The notes: generated by a model from the sequence alone, not told the origin. A stretch of DNA of 64,000 nt from Clavaria fumosa (GCA_951802425.1 OX637800.1:434001-498000), one strand, 5' to 3'; shown: positions 24,351-35,689, counted from the first letter of the stretch. Program-made: numbers and translations.

Positions 24351-24866
24351 TGTTGTTCTTGCCAGGTGGATGGGTATAACGGCGGATACTGTAGTTGAAT
24401 GATGGGTTCCTCGTGTGTGAGAAGGTAGCCTCGTTCATCGAGAACGATGTTAATAATTTGACCTCAAATCCCGTTGGCAATATCCAAGTCGGTATTTATA
24501 TTGAACGTCACCATGACCTTCAGACCAATTGCCAGTCGACAACGTCTGGAAGACCATGCATTCCATCCTCAAATATTATCAGAAGGTTTCATTTAGCACA
24601 TCCACAAAATCATAGCTAGCTGAGTACCATAGGGCCCTTTAATATCCTGGCCATTTATTGAGGTGTGAGGTTGTAACTCAACTGCAAGAACATCAGGTGC
24701 TATTTTGAGGGCTCCGTTGCTCTTGGAAGAATGGGGATAAACAATCAACGAGACAAGACGACCATTGCATATCAATCCACAATAGTGGAAGCCAACTTGT
24801 ACAGTAAAGAATGAGGAGAGATAGCTATATCAAGAGAGCAACACATAGCAGTGAACAAGAGGGTGT

Positions 24867-25691
24867 TCAATTTTGGTTGATGGCGCCCTCAAGCTGGTCG
24901 CGAAGTGCAGTCATGGCTTTTAATTGCTCTTCTATGCCCTCTTGCTGCAACTTAAAACCATTCAACAACATACCAAGAGTGGTACCAATTTGGGCTTCGG
25001 CAGCCGCCAAGTCAGGTGTCACAGGATCCCCTCGCCCTTTCCCTTTGACCATGGGCGTGCTGCTGATGGGCGCCACCGTCTTCGTTGCTTTTTCAGTGGT
25101 TTTTAAACCACCTGCCCGAGGCTTTTTGCGTGGAACCTTGGTGGGCAAAGCTTCATCGATGTCAATCAAACTTGAATCACCTCGTGCTCTCTAAGAAACA
25201 GGTCAGGTAAAGGCAATGCATCATAAATATCGTCAGACCTTTGCAAGTGGCTTCTTTCCTATAGCAGGTGTCTCCTTTGCACAACCCTCTATTGAAGCAG
25301 TTTCATCTGTAGGAGGGACATTGTGAGAAGGCTGCATCTGTGAATCAGAAGCGGCCTTCATCTTATCCTTGAATTTTCACACTAATTTTCCAGGAATGGC
25401 AAGACATCAATTAGTACACTCACGGAGAAGCTGCATTCTAACGATGCCACATAACAAGCTCGACATGCCAGCTTTCCAATGTTGATACATCCAAGGTTTT
25501 TTGCCTCGCAATTGGAACACTACGCTATGAGAAACTAGGTGACTACAAAATCAATGAGATTAAGCACCTTGAGTGGGTACTCTTTGACTTCTTTAGTCCT
25601 CTTCAGAGGCTCTGTTCCTGGCTGGATGAAGGTTGGCAATATGCTTCTATGAGTTAGGACCTACTTGGATTTTCGGTTGAGAGTCAGACAT
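24867..25691 (-). CDS. Small Zn2Cys6-like protein with coiled-coil tail
   Basis: Start ATG at 25691 (MSDSQPKI), then short exons separated by 40-55 nt introns. The second (about 25619-25566) encodes PGTEPLKRTKEVKEYPLK; the third (about 25524-25434) encodes CSNCEAKNLGC and CRACYVASLEC, giving C-x2-C-x6-C-x7-C-x2-C-x6-C. This is the Zn2Cys6 spacing and identical to that of the gene at 582-2077. After further exons the last one (about 25191-24867) is Lys/Arg rich (RARGDSS, PRKKPRAGG) and ends in a heptad-like helix (EEQLKAMTALRDQLEGAINQN without the final residue). It is likely a nuclear DNA-binding or adaptor protein; the target is unknown. The intron after the cluster is the least certain. Confidence 0.6.
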
Positions 25692-25868
25692 GGTGGAAGA
25701 AAGTAGAAAACAATGCCAAATAAACTTGCCTAGGTTAGGTAGTCCCGTGATGTGTTGTTTCTTGTTTACTTTTGTTTACAATACGATATCCCGCCTTCGT
25801 CATAAAGACTCAGGACCTATGCCTCGACGGACCAACAGGTAAAATGTAGGTAGAAATGTAATTGCGGG

Positions 25869-26294
25869 CTATCCTGAGTCCCTCCTTCGTTTTGTTGTAC
25901 TGATTGGCGAGTATATATCGTGGCTCTCCTTGACGGTTATTGAGTAAGCGAGCGATATCGAGTAAAAAAGCGTCTGGGCACGCTGGGTTTCTTCGACCAT
26001 ACGCATCACATCATCGTGGAGCTCCCTCAGCAGCTTCAACTGTTTAATCCTCTTCACGAGTGTCTTCCTCATGATACGGAAGGCAGCCTTTTGAGTATTA
26101 TTGAGCCGCTCAAAATGAAGGCAAAGCGGGAAGAAACGTAAGGCCCGAGGTCGCTGTTTGTTGATAGGGAGTGGTTGGGGACTGATATAACATGTGGTAC
26201 AAGGTTTTTGTGGGGGTATGTCGAGAATAGATGGCATAGCGAGCTGCATTGGGGCGAGGCTGCTTGGAGGATGAGGCGATTGATCTGCCGTCAT
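25869..26294 (-). CDS. Hypothetical 141-residue protein
   Basis: A single open minus frame from ATG 26294. The N-terminus is Pro/Ser rich (PHPPSSLAPMQL); the C-terminal half has a helical, charged stretch (KTLVKRIKQLKLLRELHDD) and a basic end (STTKRRRDSG). The layout of linker, helix and basic tail resembles nothing recognised. The frame also runs upstream through a GTT microsatellite, so the chosen start is uncertain. Confidence 0.4.
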   Translation of the reverse strand: MTADQSPHPPSSLAPMQLAMPSILDIPPQKPCTTCYISPQPLPINKQRPRALRFFPLCLHFERLNNTQKAAFRIMRKTLVKRIKQLKLLRELHDDVMRMVEETQRAQTLFYSISLAYSITVKESHDIYSPISTTKRRRDSG

Positions 26295-26414
26295 GGTTGG
26301 GAGAGAAAACTGAGGTTCGAGGTTTGAGGTTTGAGGTTTGAGAGCTCGTCTTTCGACGGTACTGAGCGATGTTACGAGTGCCCGAGGCTCGGAACCCCAA
26401 CGCAACAGATGATG

Positions 26415-26438
26415 GTTGTTGTTGTTGTTGTTGTTGTT
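26415..26438. repeat. (GTT)8 microsatellite
   Basis: Eight perfect GTT units. DNA from here to 27167 has only short frames (one at 26511-26837, uncharacterised) and no supported gene. Confidence 0.9.
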
Positions 26439-27167
26439 TAGCACACACAAGTTTTCGTGTGGGATTTGATCTCAATCTGCATGTGTGAGATAGATGGAGC
26501 TAAAGAAATATCACAGTGCAGCTCCCAAATGCCACGGCGGTGAATATTCTGTAATGCATTCTGCATTGACCTTGCAGTCTGAGCATGCTTTGTAAAGTAC
26601 TCCGGTCTTTAGCATGACTCTCTGCAACACCCGCATCCACAACGTCTCGATGGTTGTCATTGCTGTTGTCAAGCAAATTGTCAGGACCATGAAATTGTAG
26701 AGAAATGCAAGAGCCGCAACAATTTGTGCCTGGGCCTCAATCTCGTATTCTTGAATAACCATCGCTTCTTCACATTGCCAAATGGGGGTTTGATCACATT
26801 CCGGGGCTGAGCATGGCATAAATTGAAGAGTTCCCATTTTTGGGTTGCTTGCAGGCCTTTCCCATTCTTTGAGATGGTATCTGACCCATGATAATGAATC
26901 AGCAAGGCATCACAACATTCATACTCAGCATTAGCAAGATAGTGTCAGCCATTTGGAACCTTGAAATAGGAGGAGGTTTTCTTGACGAATATGGCATAGG
27001 TATAAAATTGTCAGTTGCGGCTTAAAATCACTCAGCCTTCTGACTTTGTTAGTCTGAGCGATACAAGATTGCAATCTAGGAGATACGGCATACAAAAATT
27101 AATACAGAGCTCACATAGCCTACAAATGTACAAATGCCAACTCCAGTGGGTAACACCAAAGCTCAGG

Positions 27168-27955
27168 CTAAGTCTCCAATAATGCAAACAAATCCACTTG
27201 TTCTAGTAAGTTGTTGAGCACAACTACCACGCTGAAGTTGTTTTGAAAAACAATGTGAAACAACTTCTCGAAATCTGGATCAAGGATCAGAACAGTGGAG
27301 CTTGATTGCCCAGGGAAGATCTTACCGGGGTGCTTCTTCTGTGGTCTGCCTGTTCGAAAATCCAGAATGATGTAGTCTTGCATGTCGCCACTAGCCAACC
27401 AATGGCCATATGCGCCCTGAATGCTGAAGCGAGAGTGATGTTCTGTCAAGTTACTCCCATTTCTTACTATCTCTATCCCCCAGCGCTTTGTGGGAATGTA
27501 GAAGTCGATCCGGCCAAAGAGAGATCCAGAGGGAGTGTAGAAGTCGATCCGGCCAAAGAGAGATCCAGATGAGGATGCGAATTCTGGGGATAAAACGGTG
27601 CCTCCTTGAGTAGCTTTGAAGATTCCACGATAAAATTCATCCTGATATAGTGCCTCAAGTGGCCGATTGCAGTATACCATGCCAAAGGAGGATGGTGAAC
27701 GCAGCTGAGAAGGCTTGAACAGTTTTATCCCTGCTATAGCCATTTCAAAAAGTGTCGCATATCGGCATTCGACTTGGAGATGACAGCTTCCATGCCAGAT
27801 AGGCTGCATGAAGTGGCGATGCAAAAGCATAATATTCCTCCCCATTGGCCTGATCTGTGTGCACCCAGCCACGCTGAAAGCAAAGGTCCAGCCCTGGGAT
27901 TTCCAAGTTGGGGTCCTTTTTTATGTAGCCATGCAGGATGAGGGTCTTGAACACA
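27168..27955 (-). CDS. Restriction-nuclease-like C-terminal domain of crinkler type
   Basis: The minus frames from LFAHVFKTLILHGYIKKD through LELCFQRGWVHTD-like sequence and FASPLHAAYLAWKL, then ALYQDEFYRGIFKA, SPEFASSSG, RIDFYIPTKRWGIEIVRNG and DYIILDFR, match by pattern the nuclease-like C-terminal domain seen in many fungal crinkler proteins (E..., RIDF, (E/D)-x-R/K core). A 36-nt in-frame tandem duplication repeats GSLFGRIDFYTPS right at the catalytic strand, which may disable it. The 5' part is missing: a GC-rich minisatellite lies at 27985-28165, where earlier exons would be expected. An intron or frameshift near 27780 joins two frames. Confidence 0.5.
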
Positions 27956-27984
27956 TGTGCGAATAAAACGTCCTGCATATCCAC

Positions 27985-28290
27985 AGGCGGTGGCAGGAGG
28001 GCAGGCGGCTGGTGGTGGCAGAAGGGCGGGCAGCAGGTGGCGGCAGAAAGGCGGGCAGCGGGTGGTGGCAGAAGAGCGGGTGGCAGGTGGCAGCAGAAGG
28101 GCAGAGGCGGGTGGCGGCAGCAGGGCAGAGGCGGGTGGCGGCAGCAGGGCAGGCGGCAGCTAGGAGGCAGGGATGATGCAACGTGACAGGAGCTGGGGAG
28201 GCGAGGGTGATGCAATGCGACGGGAGCTGGGGAGGCGAGGGTGATGCAATGCGATGGGAGCTGGGGAAGCGAGGGTGATGCAATGCAGTG
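27985..28290. repeat. Two GC-rich minisatellites
   Basis: 27985-28165 holds degenerate GGCGG(C/T)(A/G)GCAG-type units. 28186-28290 holds three copies of a ~36-bp unit (GGGAGCTGGGGAGGCGAGGG then TGATGCAATGCGA). Pro/His-rich ORFs here are artefacts of the repeat. 28291-28536 shows nothing else. Confidence 0.85.
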
Positions 28291-28536
28291 GCACGGCAAC
28301 TTACCGTCTTCCATGCATAACCAACTAATGGTAATTAGCCTAATAATGCATCAGATTGCTCACCTCATGTGATTTTGGTGGCACTGTGGGTCATTCCTAC
28401 AACTCAGTTGTTCTCTGGCTACAAAGATTTGATATTTATCACAACAGCAAAAAATTCAATATGTAACAGTAGCATGCCCTGATTGTTTTTGTAACCATGT
28501 TAAATAATAATGTTAGCGGGCTGTGCCATGTATACG

Positions 28537-28842
28537 GCCTTATGCCTTATTTGCTAAGAGTCCTGAATCAACTCAGATTGCGTTGTGTGTGAACACAGTC
28601 CTTCTAGTACTATTGCTGGGCAGCATTGACTCTATTCTGGTCAAGTTAGTCATGGTGACTAAGCGTGAAAACAAAGAACCCGTGGGAATAGTGATGATGT
28701 ATGCATAGAATTCCAGGCATCCGAGGCGTATGGGTAATTATCATGACACATTCCTTTGTTATATTTACGAGTTGTGTTGCTGCCATTAGAATGAGGCTGG
28801 AGGAATGGGAATGTTAGTGATCCATAAAATATCTCCACAGCA
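28537..28842 (+). repeat. Dispersed direct repeat C, copy 2
   Basis: The second copy of the repeat at 20785-21068, same orientation, with a small insertion in the middle (about 28625-28665). The two copies flank the 21-28.5 kb gene block. Confidence 0.7.
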
Positions 28843-28921
28843 TCTCATCCGTATCGTTGCACATATGTAGTGCTAGACATACTCTAAACAAAATTAAGGA
28901 ACAAACAACTATTCGAGTAGA

Positions 28922-31900
28922 TCAAGCTGCATCTCCATCTTCCAAATCATCTGCATCATCTGATGACAATTGGAAATCCATGACATCTCGACGCCATTCA
29001 ATTCCAGTTGACCGTTTCTTCTTGGATACTGGGATTTGGCCTGGATCTGCATTGGAATCATTAGTGTGGCTATACAGCTTTCCGTCAAGAAGCATATCCC
29101 ACTGTCAAGGCGCCTCTTGGCTGGCTGGGTTCGACCTTGCAAGCCCATAAGGTCAAAGATCAAACATAATCTAAAAGAATTTATGCTTACGAGTGGAAGG
29201 CCCTACATCCAGTGGCAAAAGGCCAGAAGTTGGACCCCTGAAACGAGCAGCTAGAGCTCCCGGCTTCAAAACTAATTTATTACAAAGACTTAGTGATCAA
29301 CGACCGCCTGAAATGTTGCAATAATAAATGCTGACCTGATTTTTTCGTGGTTTCAGAAGTGACCCTCAGAGGTGAGGCTTCTTCTGAAGTGAAAATTAAT
29401 TAGAAAGATCTGGTACCTCATTCACTTTGCTTACTGGTCTTCTTCGAGGTTCCACTCGAGGGCTGAGAATCTGGCACTAATATAACATTAGCCTGTTAAT
29501 TTGGAATGGAAGACAGATTAACCAATTGTTGTAATTTGTAGACCTGTAAAGTGGATGAAAAGACGAAATTGGTTTTATTAATAAATTAAACTTACTGTTA
29601 TCTATCATATCTATGGAAGGTGACAAACTTGCATAACTGTGACTTTCCTGCGAGATAGGTGAACTACGCGTAACAAAATTGGGGATATGCGCATCGTCGA
29701 TATCTTCATTGGTTATCATCGATTATGTTTCAACAACTAAAGATTAACTTAATTTGACACACCTGGTGCTCCTGTCAGTGACCAGCAAAAAGAATAAATG
29801 GCATATGATACTGACCGCTATAAATATCGTCACTATCATCGTCACCTATGATTGGGAGGAATTTGGTCTTAAAGTTGGCAGAAAAGGGGTAGATATACAT
29901 ATACCTTCCTTGTTGCTCTGCAGTGCTGCACGAGCTCAAAATGAAAACATGTCCATTGGGGAAGTACAGGTGAGTACCTATGTGCTTCAAAGCAGCGGCG
30001 CCTGAAGTCGAACTCAGTTTACACATATCAGAGAAATTGTGTTACTCTAGCATACCTTTGCTCCATTTGGGATGCAGGGCACTTTCATCTTCCTTTGTTT
30101 CGTCTAATTCAATATACAAACTTGAGTTGATTTGTACACATCTCTAAGTCTTAGGGTGCACATACCTGCCTGTCCCTTTGACATGTCTGATACAATATAT
30201 TGACATTAGTTAGTTTCGATGCGAAATCAAGTCACGATGCATACCTGTCAGACCCTTCGATATGTCTAATATAGCAAGTAGATTGTGAGTTGAATTCTTC
30301 GCATAACTAAGTCTTTGTGATGCGTACCTGCCAGGCCCTTCGATGAGTCTAATATGACGTGAAAGTGTTAGCAAATTTCACTCATAATCATGCCTTAGGT
30401 ATATGCACCTGCATGGCCCTTTGACCGGTCTAATACAATTTTAAATCTAAGTTAGGGTCATGTCTCACATACACATACCTGCCGGGTGCTTTGATGTGTC
30501 TTATATGACATGTTATCTGAGTAGGTTTCAACACAATCAAGTCTCAGTTGTGCCTACCTGCATCACTCCCAATTGATTTGGAAGATGTTTGTGCTTGTGA
30601 GCCGGGAGCTAAAGTCATCATTAATCCAAGGTTCCGGGTCCAGAAACTACACACCATATTTGTACCGTTGATCAATCTGCCCTTGTCGGAGCTTGAACCT
30701 AAACCTTTCAAGGGCAGTCTCCCTGTTCGGATCATAAAGATCCTTGTACCCATTCGCAGCACGGAAACTTTGTCGTCCCGCATTATTTGCTAACGCCTAA
30801 GGAGTTGGTATTTAGCTATACACTCAGGACATTGTATGGAAATTACCTCAACCAAGAGATCCAAACTTTTGAGGACCTCATCTTCAGTTCTGTGCCCTTC
30901 ATCGGCCATATACCAGGAAACGGACGACGACTCGACTAACTTGACGATGTCCTTTATCTCCTTGTACTGCTGTTTGCTTCTTGTTGATAATGTCATCTCC
31001 ATCAAGCGCTTCTGAGCTCCCTTTGTGTTACTGACAGCAATCTCCGATATGGCACCAATCCTCAGGCCATCCGGGAAATTCCAGTTCCATGTTGACTTCC
31101 CTTCCTTGAGGGTTGGATCTGTTGCTTTAGCGATATAAGTCTTAATGCGTTCGCGTAAATGGGCCACAGGTGATTCAAACAACTCCGGGCGATATTGGTC
31201 AACGAGTGCTTGCTCGACCATTGCGAATCGTGCCAAAACATGGAGGTCGCGCACATAGGACCGGGCCGGGATAACTTTCCAGCTGAATGTCGTGGCTTCA
31301 ATAACATGCATGCCAAAGTGGTCGATCTTGTCCCAAGACTTTTTGCCCTTGAGGTGCAGCGCAAGATCCTCACCAAATTGCTTTGCAACTTCGGTGGGAT
31401 TGGTCACCCTCTTTCGGAGCGCATCTGTCGCCGCATTTTCTTCCTTCGTTTCTGGCTCTAGGAAGAATAAGGCAAGTGTTTCCTTGCTGCTCCGCTTGAG
31501 AGTAAGACGTTTGCGAGTAAGATATTCGACTATATCGATTAGTTTGCTGCATCTGGATTCGACGAGTTCGCTGAATATCTGCCAGACCTGTTTGCCCTAG
31601 CTCCATGAAGCATGATAAATCTCACATACATGGTAAATTGCATCATCCTTGTGAATAATTCTCTGATCTTGATCAACACTTTGAATAATTACCGCACTTG
31701 CATCGTTCCATTTGTTCACTCCTCGCATGTTCAATGGATATCCATACAGTGGCTCAAACCACCGGGCGACCTAGTTCCTTAATGAGAGAAGTGAATATGA
31801 AAGGAAAATACTTACTTACCTCATCCAGGGCACCTGTTACGCCCTCAAAAGACTCACAGATCATCTCAATGACAGTATTTGTCATTAGTGGAAGTGGAAT

Positions 31901-33423
31901 GTGCTTGTCAACCCGCCGTGTCAAGAGCCAACGAAGTTTTGCTTTGGCAGAATCCCGGAGAGGATCATCCTGGAGTTCTTCGTCGATGTGGCGGAAGACA
32001 GCACGAGAGTATAGGTTGAGCTGGACACTATATGCTTCATCATCTGTCCCAATCATCTTTTTACAACTTTTGAACAGCTTCTTTGCTTCATCATCAACGA
32101 GCTTGAGAAATTTCATGTCGAACATTGACATGCGAGGTTCACCGCAAATAACTACTTTGCAGTCTAATGCGTCTGTTTGCTCCTTTATGACTTTGGCATC
32201 CTGCTTGCCTTCGCTGATGTCTCTAATGAGAATTTCGACATCCTGCAGTGTTGGAAAGGGTGTGGCAGATGACATGTACTCCAAGATTTGTATGGAGCGT
32301 CCAATAAAATAAGCCAAAATCTTTCAACATGATTACATGAAGTCAGTGATGATATTTGTGAAGTAAGCAATGACAAACCGCCCCATGATGGCCCATAAAA
32401 GACCTTGACATCCAATAAGGTTGGAATAGGCGGCCACTTTGATAATGGCAATGAAGGGTGGCTGTTTGAACATACATGCGAATGAGCGAAGACATGGCCA
32501 TAATTTCCCCATATATCGTGCCCTTCTGGACAGCAAGGTCATAGTATTTTTTTTGCAGATCAGGAATGATCGGCATGTCATCCTCCGCATCATCAACAAG
32601 ATCGCGAATGAGATTGGCGAAAAACTCGCCAGGGGTTTCCTTGTATGTGTGGAGAGTTTCGTTATCAGAGAGCCATTTTGCAACACGCATGCGGTTAGCT
32701 GTAGCAAAATCTAATGAAAGTTGTTAGATAGTAAACAATCTGAACACAATTAACTCACCATAGTCGTACAAGGCAAATCCCCAATCCCCAGCAATGGCAA
32801 GCTCACCCTTGAGATGGTGAATCTGAAAGATGATGGCAGATGCCTCTTTGCTCTGGCTATCAGTTTCTTGCTCCTTCATAAGTTCCTTTTCAGCCTTTTC
32901 AATCTCTTTCTCGAGTTTCTGCTTCATCTGCTTAACAGCCTCAAAGCGGTGCTGTCCTGATGCACCATAGACTTTGCCAATGTGCATGTTTCCAACCCAC
33001 TTGATGGTTGGGAGGTCATCAGCACCTGTCCCGACAAGCTGGCGAAGGTGGGAGATATCGATATGGCTGCGATGAATGATGAGGGGAATGCGGTTTTTCG
33101 GACCATAACGCTGCACGCCATGCTTCTTGAATGAGTCTAGAATAAGTTTTACTTGACCTGGGACAAGGGCCCTCTTATTCCAGAGCTGCCAGATAGGATT
33201 AACATCAAGGAGATCTCCTTTCGCATAGCCAAGGAAAGCTGCTTCGCAAAGCTCGTCACGCTCTTTGAGTGACTGCGCCGTTTTGTCGATCACTGGAGGC
33301 AAATCCAAGGGGGCAACAGGCACTCCGGCATCCTGCGTTATTTTTATGGAGCATATCGGAATAAAGACAACGAAGACTCACCCCTTTGTTAGACTTCTTA
33401 GATTTTCCAATTTTTGGAGGCAT
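28922..33423 (-). CDS. Microexon-rich protein with ParB-like N-terminus
   Basis: Exon 1 is 33423-33382 (MPPKIGKSKKSNKG); exon 2 is 33332-32759, with a ParB/sulfiredoxin-like segment (LVPGQVKLILDSFKKHG ... VYGASGQHRFEAVKQM) and a Lys/Glu coiled coil. Exon 3 starts at 32710; more exons run to about 30680 (some joins near 32.3-32.5 and 31.6 kb unresolved). Then follow 30608-30558, five 21-nt microexons (30499-30479, 30429-30409, 30348-30328, 30265-30245, 30186-30166), 30103-30056, 30001-29978, 29845-29816, a 9-nt exon 29771-29763, 29703-29596, 29476-29435, 29383-29336, 29271-29191, 29135-29103 and 29046-28922. From exon 2 on, every join checked is phase 1 and the frame stays open. The product ends in basic patches (PAKRRLD, SKKKR) and an acidic tail (SSDDADDLEDGDAA), so it is probably nuclear. 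Function is unknown. Confidence 0.7.
30166..30499 (-). other. Tandem series of five 21-nt microexons
   Basis: Each microexon starts AC and ends CAG, is flanked by TAG/AAG/CAG acceptors and GTATG/GTACG/GTGCA donors, and encodes a heptapeptide of pattern D-x-S-K-x-x-A/T (DTSKHPA, DRSKGHA, DSSKGLA, DISKGLT, DMSKGQA). Introns of 49-62 nt separate them. The intron-plus-exon units are related to each other, so the series arose by tandem duplication. All are phase 1-1 and can be skipped or added without a frameshift. Confidence 0.8.
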
Positions 33424-33772
33424 TTTAAGTGAGAAAGAAATGTGAATAGCAGTGCTGGGCCAGTGAGCTTAAGAAGACTGGGTAACTAGATAAAGTAAAG
33501 AGGCAAGCAACCCAGACACGTGAGGGCACTGCATGGATAGCGAAAAGCGAAATCACATGACTTACTGTTTGGTGCTATTTGACAAGCTTGCCCAGCGACT
33601 GCGACAAACAGGCCCAAACAGCAAGGGAATGATGGCGTGGTAGTACTCAGCCCGCCCCAGCAGACGCTTTCTCAGTAATAGCAAGCCATTCTCCGCACTC
33701 TCTTTCACTGTCGAATAGCTTGCTATCGAGTATTTTCATTGTAAGAAACACTTTTTATCCACACTGAAAAAA
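33424..33772. promoter_or_regulatory. Divergent promoter region
   Basis: A 349-bp gap between the ATGs of two divergent genes. It holds a CACGTG box near 33517-33522 and a TCACATGACTT motif nearby. Shared control of both genes is an inference. Confidence 0.4.
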
Positions 33773-34561
33773 ATGGTTCAACTGACTGAAGCCGAAACCC
33801 TGCGCCATGCAGAGTTACTTTCGCGAAACGTCGCTCGCTCTGTGAGACGCGCAGATCCGCTTCACGAAGGACCTGTCTCAGACGAGAAGGATGATACCTT
33901 CGCTCCGCCGGAGAACCCGCCTGAAAATCCCCCAGAACTTGATAACGAATTAGATGATATCGGTCAGCTACACCGGCTCCCCTTAGAAACGTTCCGAGCA
34001 GTCATGAAAATGGCCATCTTGAAGGAGGCCGAAGGCTTGCGCAAGGCGGCAGGCAGTCCAGCCGAATTGATAGAGCAGAGTCCTGACAAGACTGCAGCAT
34101 ATTTCAAGGTAGCAGATGAAAAAGAGTGGGTCTACAACGGGAAGACGTACGAGATTGCTGATTCCATTTGGCACTTGGTGCAGTCTGGTGTGCACCTGAT
34201 ATTGCCCTCTTTGACTACTGCTAGTCTGAAGGAGCTTGCGACCAACCCTGGTTCCATGAAGACGCGGAAGGGACTGGATGCGGTCGGATCAAAAAGGGTG
34301 TTGCTGGACCAGTCAATGCTCGGACTAGAGGAGCACCTTCCGGAGAACATGTGGCATGAAGCATGGCACAACCAGGATGTTATCTATCAAGCGGTATGCG
34401 AGCCGGACATCTACGCTTACTTCAAAAATCACTGGTCATTCTGTTCGAGTCAAGAAGGTTTCTCAGAAAACTACAAGGCTATTCGATTCATATGTGCGGC
34501 TCTCTGGTTCGGAGTACTCAGCAAAGTTCTCCGAGTTCAAATTGGAATCGATGCTAACTAG
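33773..34561 (+). CDS. Unknown 262-residue protein, divergent partner
   Basis: An open frame from ATG 33773 after a pyrimidine/A-rich leader. The N-terminus is acidic and Pro-rich with a short repeat (ENPPENPPE). The middle is helical (LETFRAVMKMAILKEAEGLR), followed by YEIADSIWHLVQSGVHLILP and HLPENMWHEAWHNQDVIYQ. No known domain. Near 34500 the next frame (YSAKFSEFKLESMLTRVNQA) looks more coding than the annotated end, so there may be a frameshift or an unrecognised intron and a longer natural C-terminus. Confidence 0.5.
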   Translation: MVQLTEAETLRHAELLSRNVARSVRRADPLHEGPVSDEKDDTFAPPENPPENPPELDNELDDIGQLHRLPLETFRAVMKMAILKEAEGLRKAAGSPAELIEQSPDKTAAYFKVADEKEWVYNGKTYEIADSIWHLVQSGVHLILPSLTTASLKELATNPGSMKTRKGLDAVGSKRVLLDQSMLGLEEHLPENMWHEAWHNQDVIYQAVCEPDIYAYFKNHWSFCSSQEGFSENYKAIRFICAALWFGVLSKVLRVQIGIDAN

Positions 34562-34567
34562 GGTGAA

Positions 34568-35558
34568 TCAAGCTGTGCGCATGCGTGAGCCCGGCCGGGG
34601 TTGTCGCTGCCGGAGCTGTGCGGCATGAACCCTATCCCAGCGAGAGGGGACCTCGTCTGACAGGCCCTTTTCGATAGGCGCAAGGGGTAATGCCACTGGT
34701 CCCTTGCGCCTCATCTGCTCTCGACGCGGCCACCTCAGTGCGAATTGCAACCATTCCACCACTGAATCAGGTGGAAAACCATTTGCAGCCTGGACTTTAT
34801 AGCACCATTGAAGGCCTTCGATTGGCATGGAGTCAACTCTGATTGTAGTTTCTACACTAGGCATAGCCAAGCCATGTTCTTTTTCAATATACTGAGGCAT
34901 ATAGGCAGCTTTCCACTGCTCCAGGATGAACCATTGCGTAATAGCAGCAGGCAGAAGCTGAGCAGCTCTGGATGAATTGACACCTAGAATCAGCAATGCA
35001 TGGATTTCCAAGTGGAGGCAATTGGAAGAAAGAGCAATGAGTGAGCCAGGAAATATGCTCAGAATATGTGATATTGCAAATACAGAAGGTGCTGACAGCC
35101 CATTTGTGCTTTTGATTGAAGTTCTCTAACGCTACTACCACTTACTGGCTTTAAAGATAAATTTGGAAGATGCACAGAGTTGAGCCGTGCACGTTGCCGC
35201 TTCTGGAACATCCGTTGAGCTGCTTCCCCGACCCAGGTGCCTTGGCCGTCTTTTAATCCGAAAATGCGGGACCGAACCTTTGGATGTCAACACAAACGAT
35301 CTTGCACCAACTGCCAAGCCACATGGTTGCGAAACCACCAGGACTGGTTTGGGCCATCCAGATACACATCGCCCAGGTAGCCAATTGCAGGGCTTGGTGG
35401 GCCGTGTCCAATGAACCGCACAAAATGGACTGGTCCTGAGTGGGCTCTAAATTCGGAACTGGTGGTGAGGACTTTGAGGGGTTTTCCTGTGATTCCTCTG
35501 AACTGCTCAATAGTTGCGGCGATGCCAAGTGCTGATACAGATCATAAGGTTTTAGCAC
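34568..35558 (-). CDS. Possible multi-exon gene, unknown
   Basis: Two minus-strand frames, 35558-35253 (LDTAHQALQLATWAMCIWMA) and 35011-34568 (LQWCYKVQAANGFPPD and RWPRREQMRRKGPV), with a possible donor GTAAGT near 35147. Joins could not be proved and the 3' end overlaps the plus gene. It may be a real gene or two chance frames. 35559-35690 shows nothing else. Confidence 0.3.
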
Positions 35559-35689
35559 AAGAGATTTATAATAAACTTACCATGCGCTTGATCGACTGAC
35601 TCCTCTATCAAGTTAAATCTTGGCAGATCAAAGGAATCCATGTAGAGCACAAATTGTGGATTGAATGGCAAATAACAGGTTCTGTGTGG

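Noticed and set aside
27921..28314. Pro/His/Ala-rich frames of 60-190 codons
   Set aside because: They come from the GC-rich minisatellites; only the downstream nuclease-like part has domain support.
30166..30499. Regularly spaced 21-bp repeats with unique 49-62 bp spacers, looking like a CRISPR array
   Set aside because: Repeats are not identical, each is bordered by splice sites and carries an in-frame heptapeptide; the surroundings are a eukaryotic intron-rich gene and no cas genes are present.
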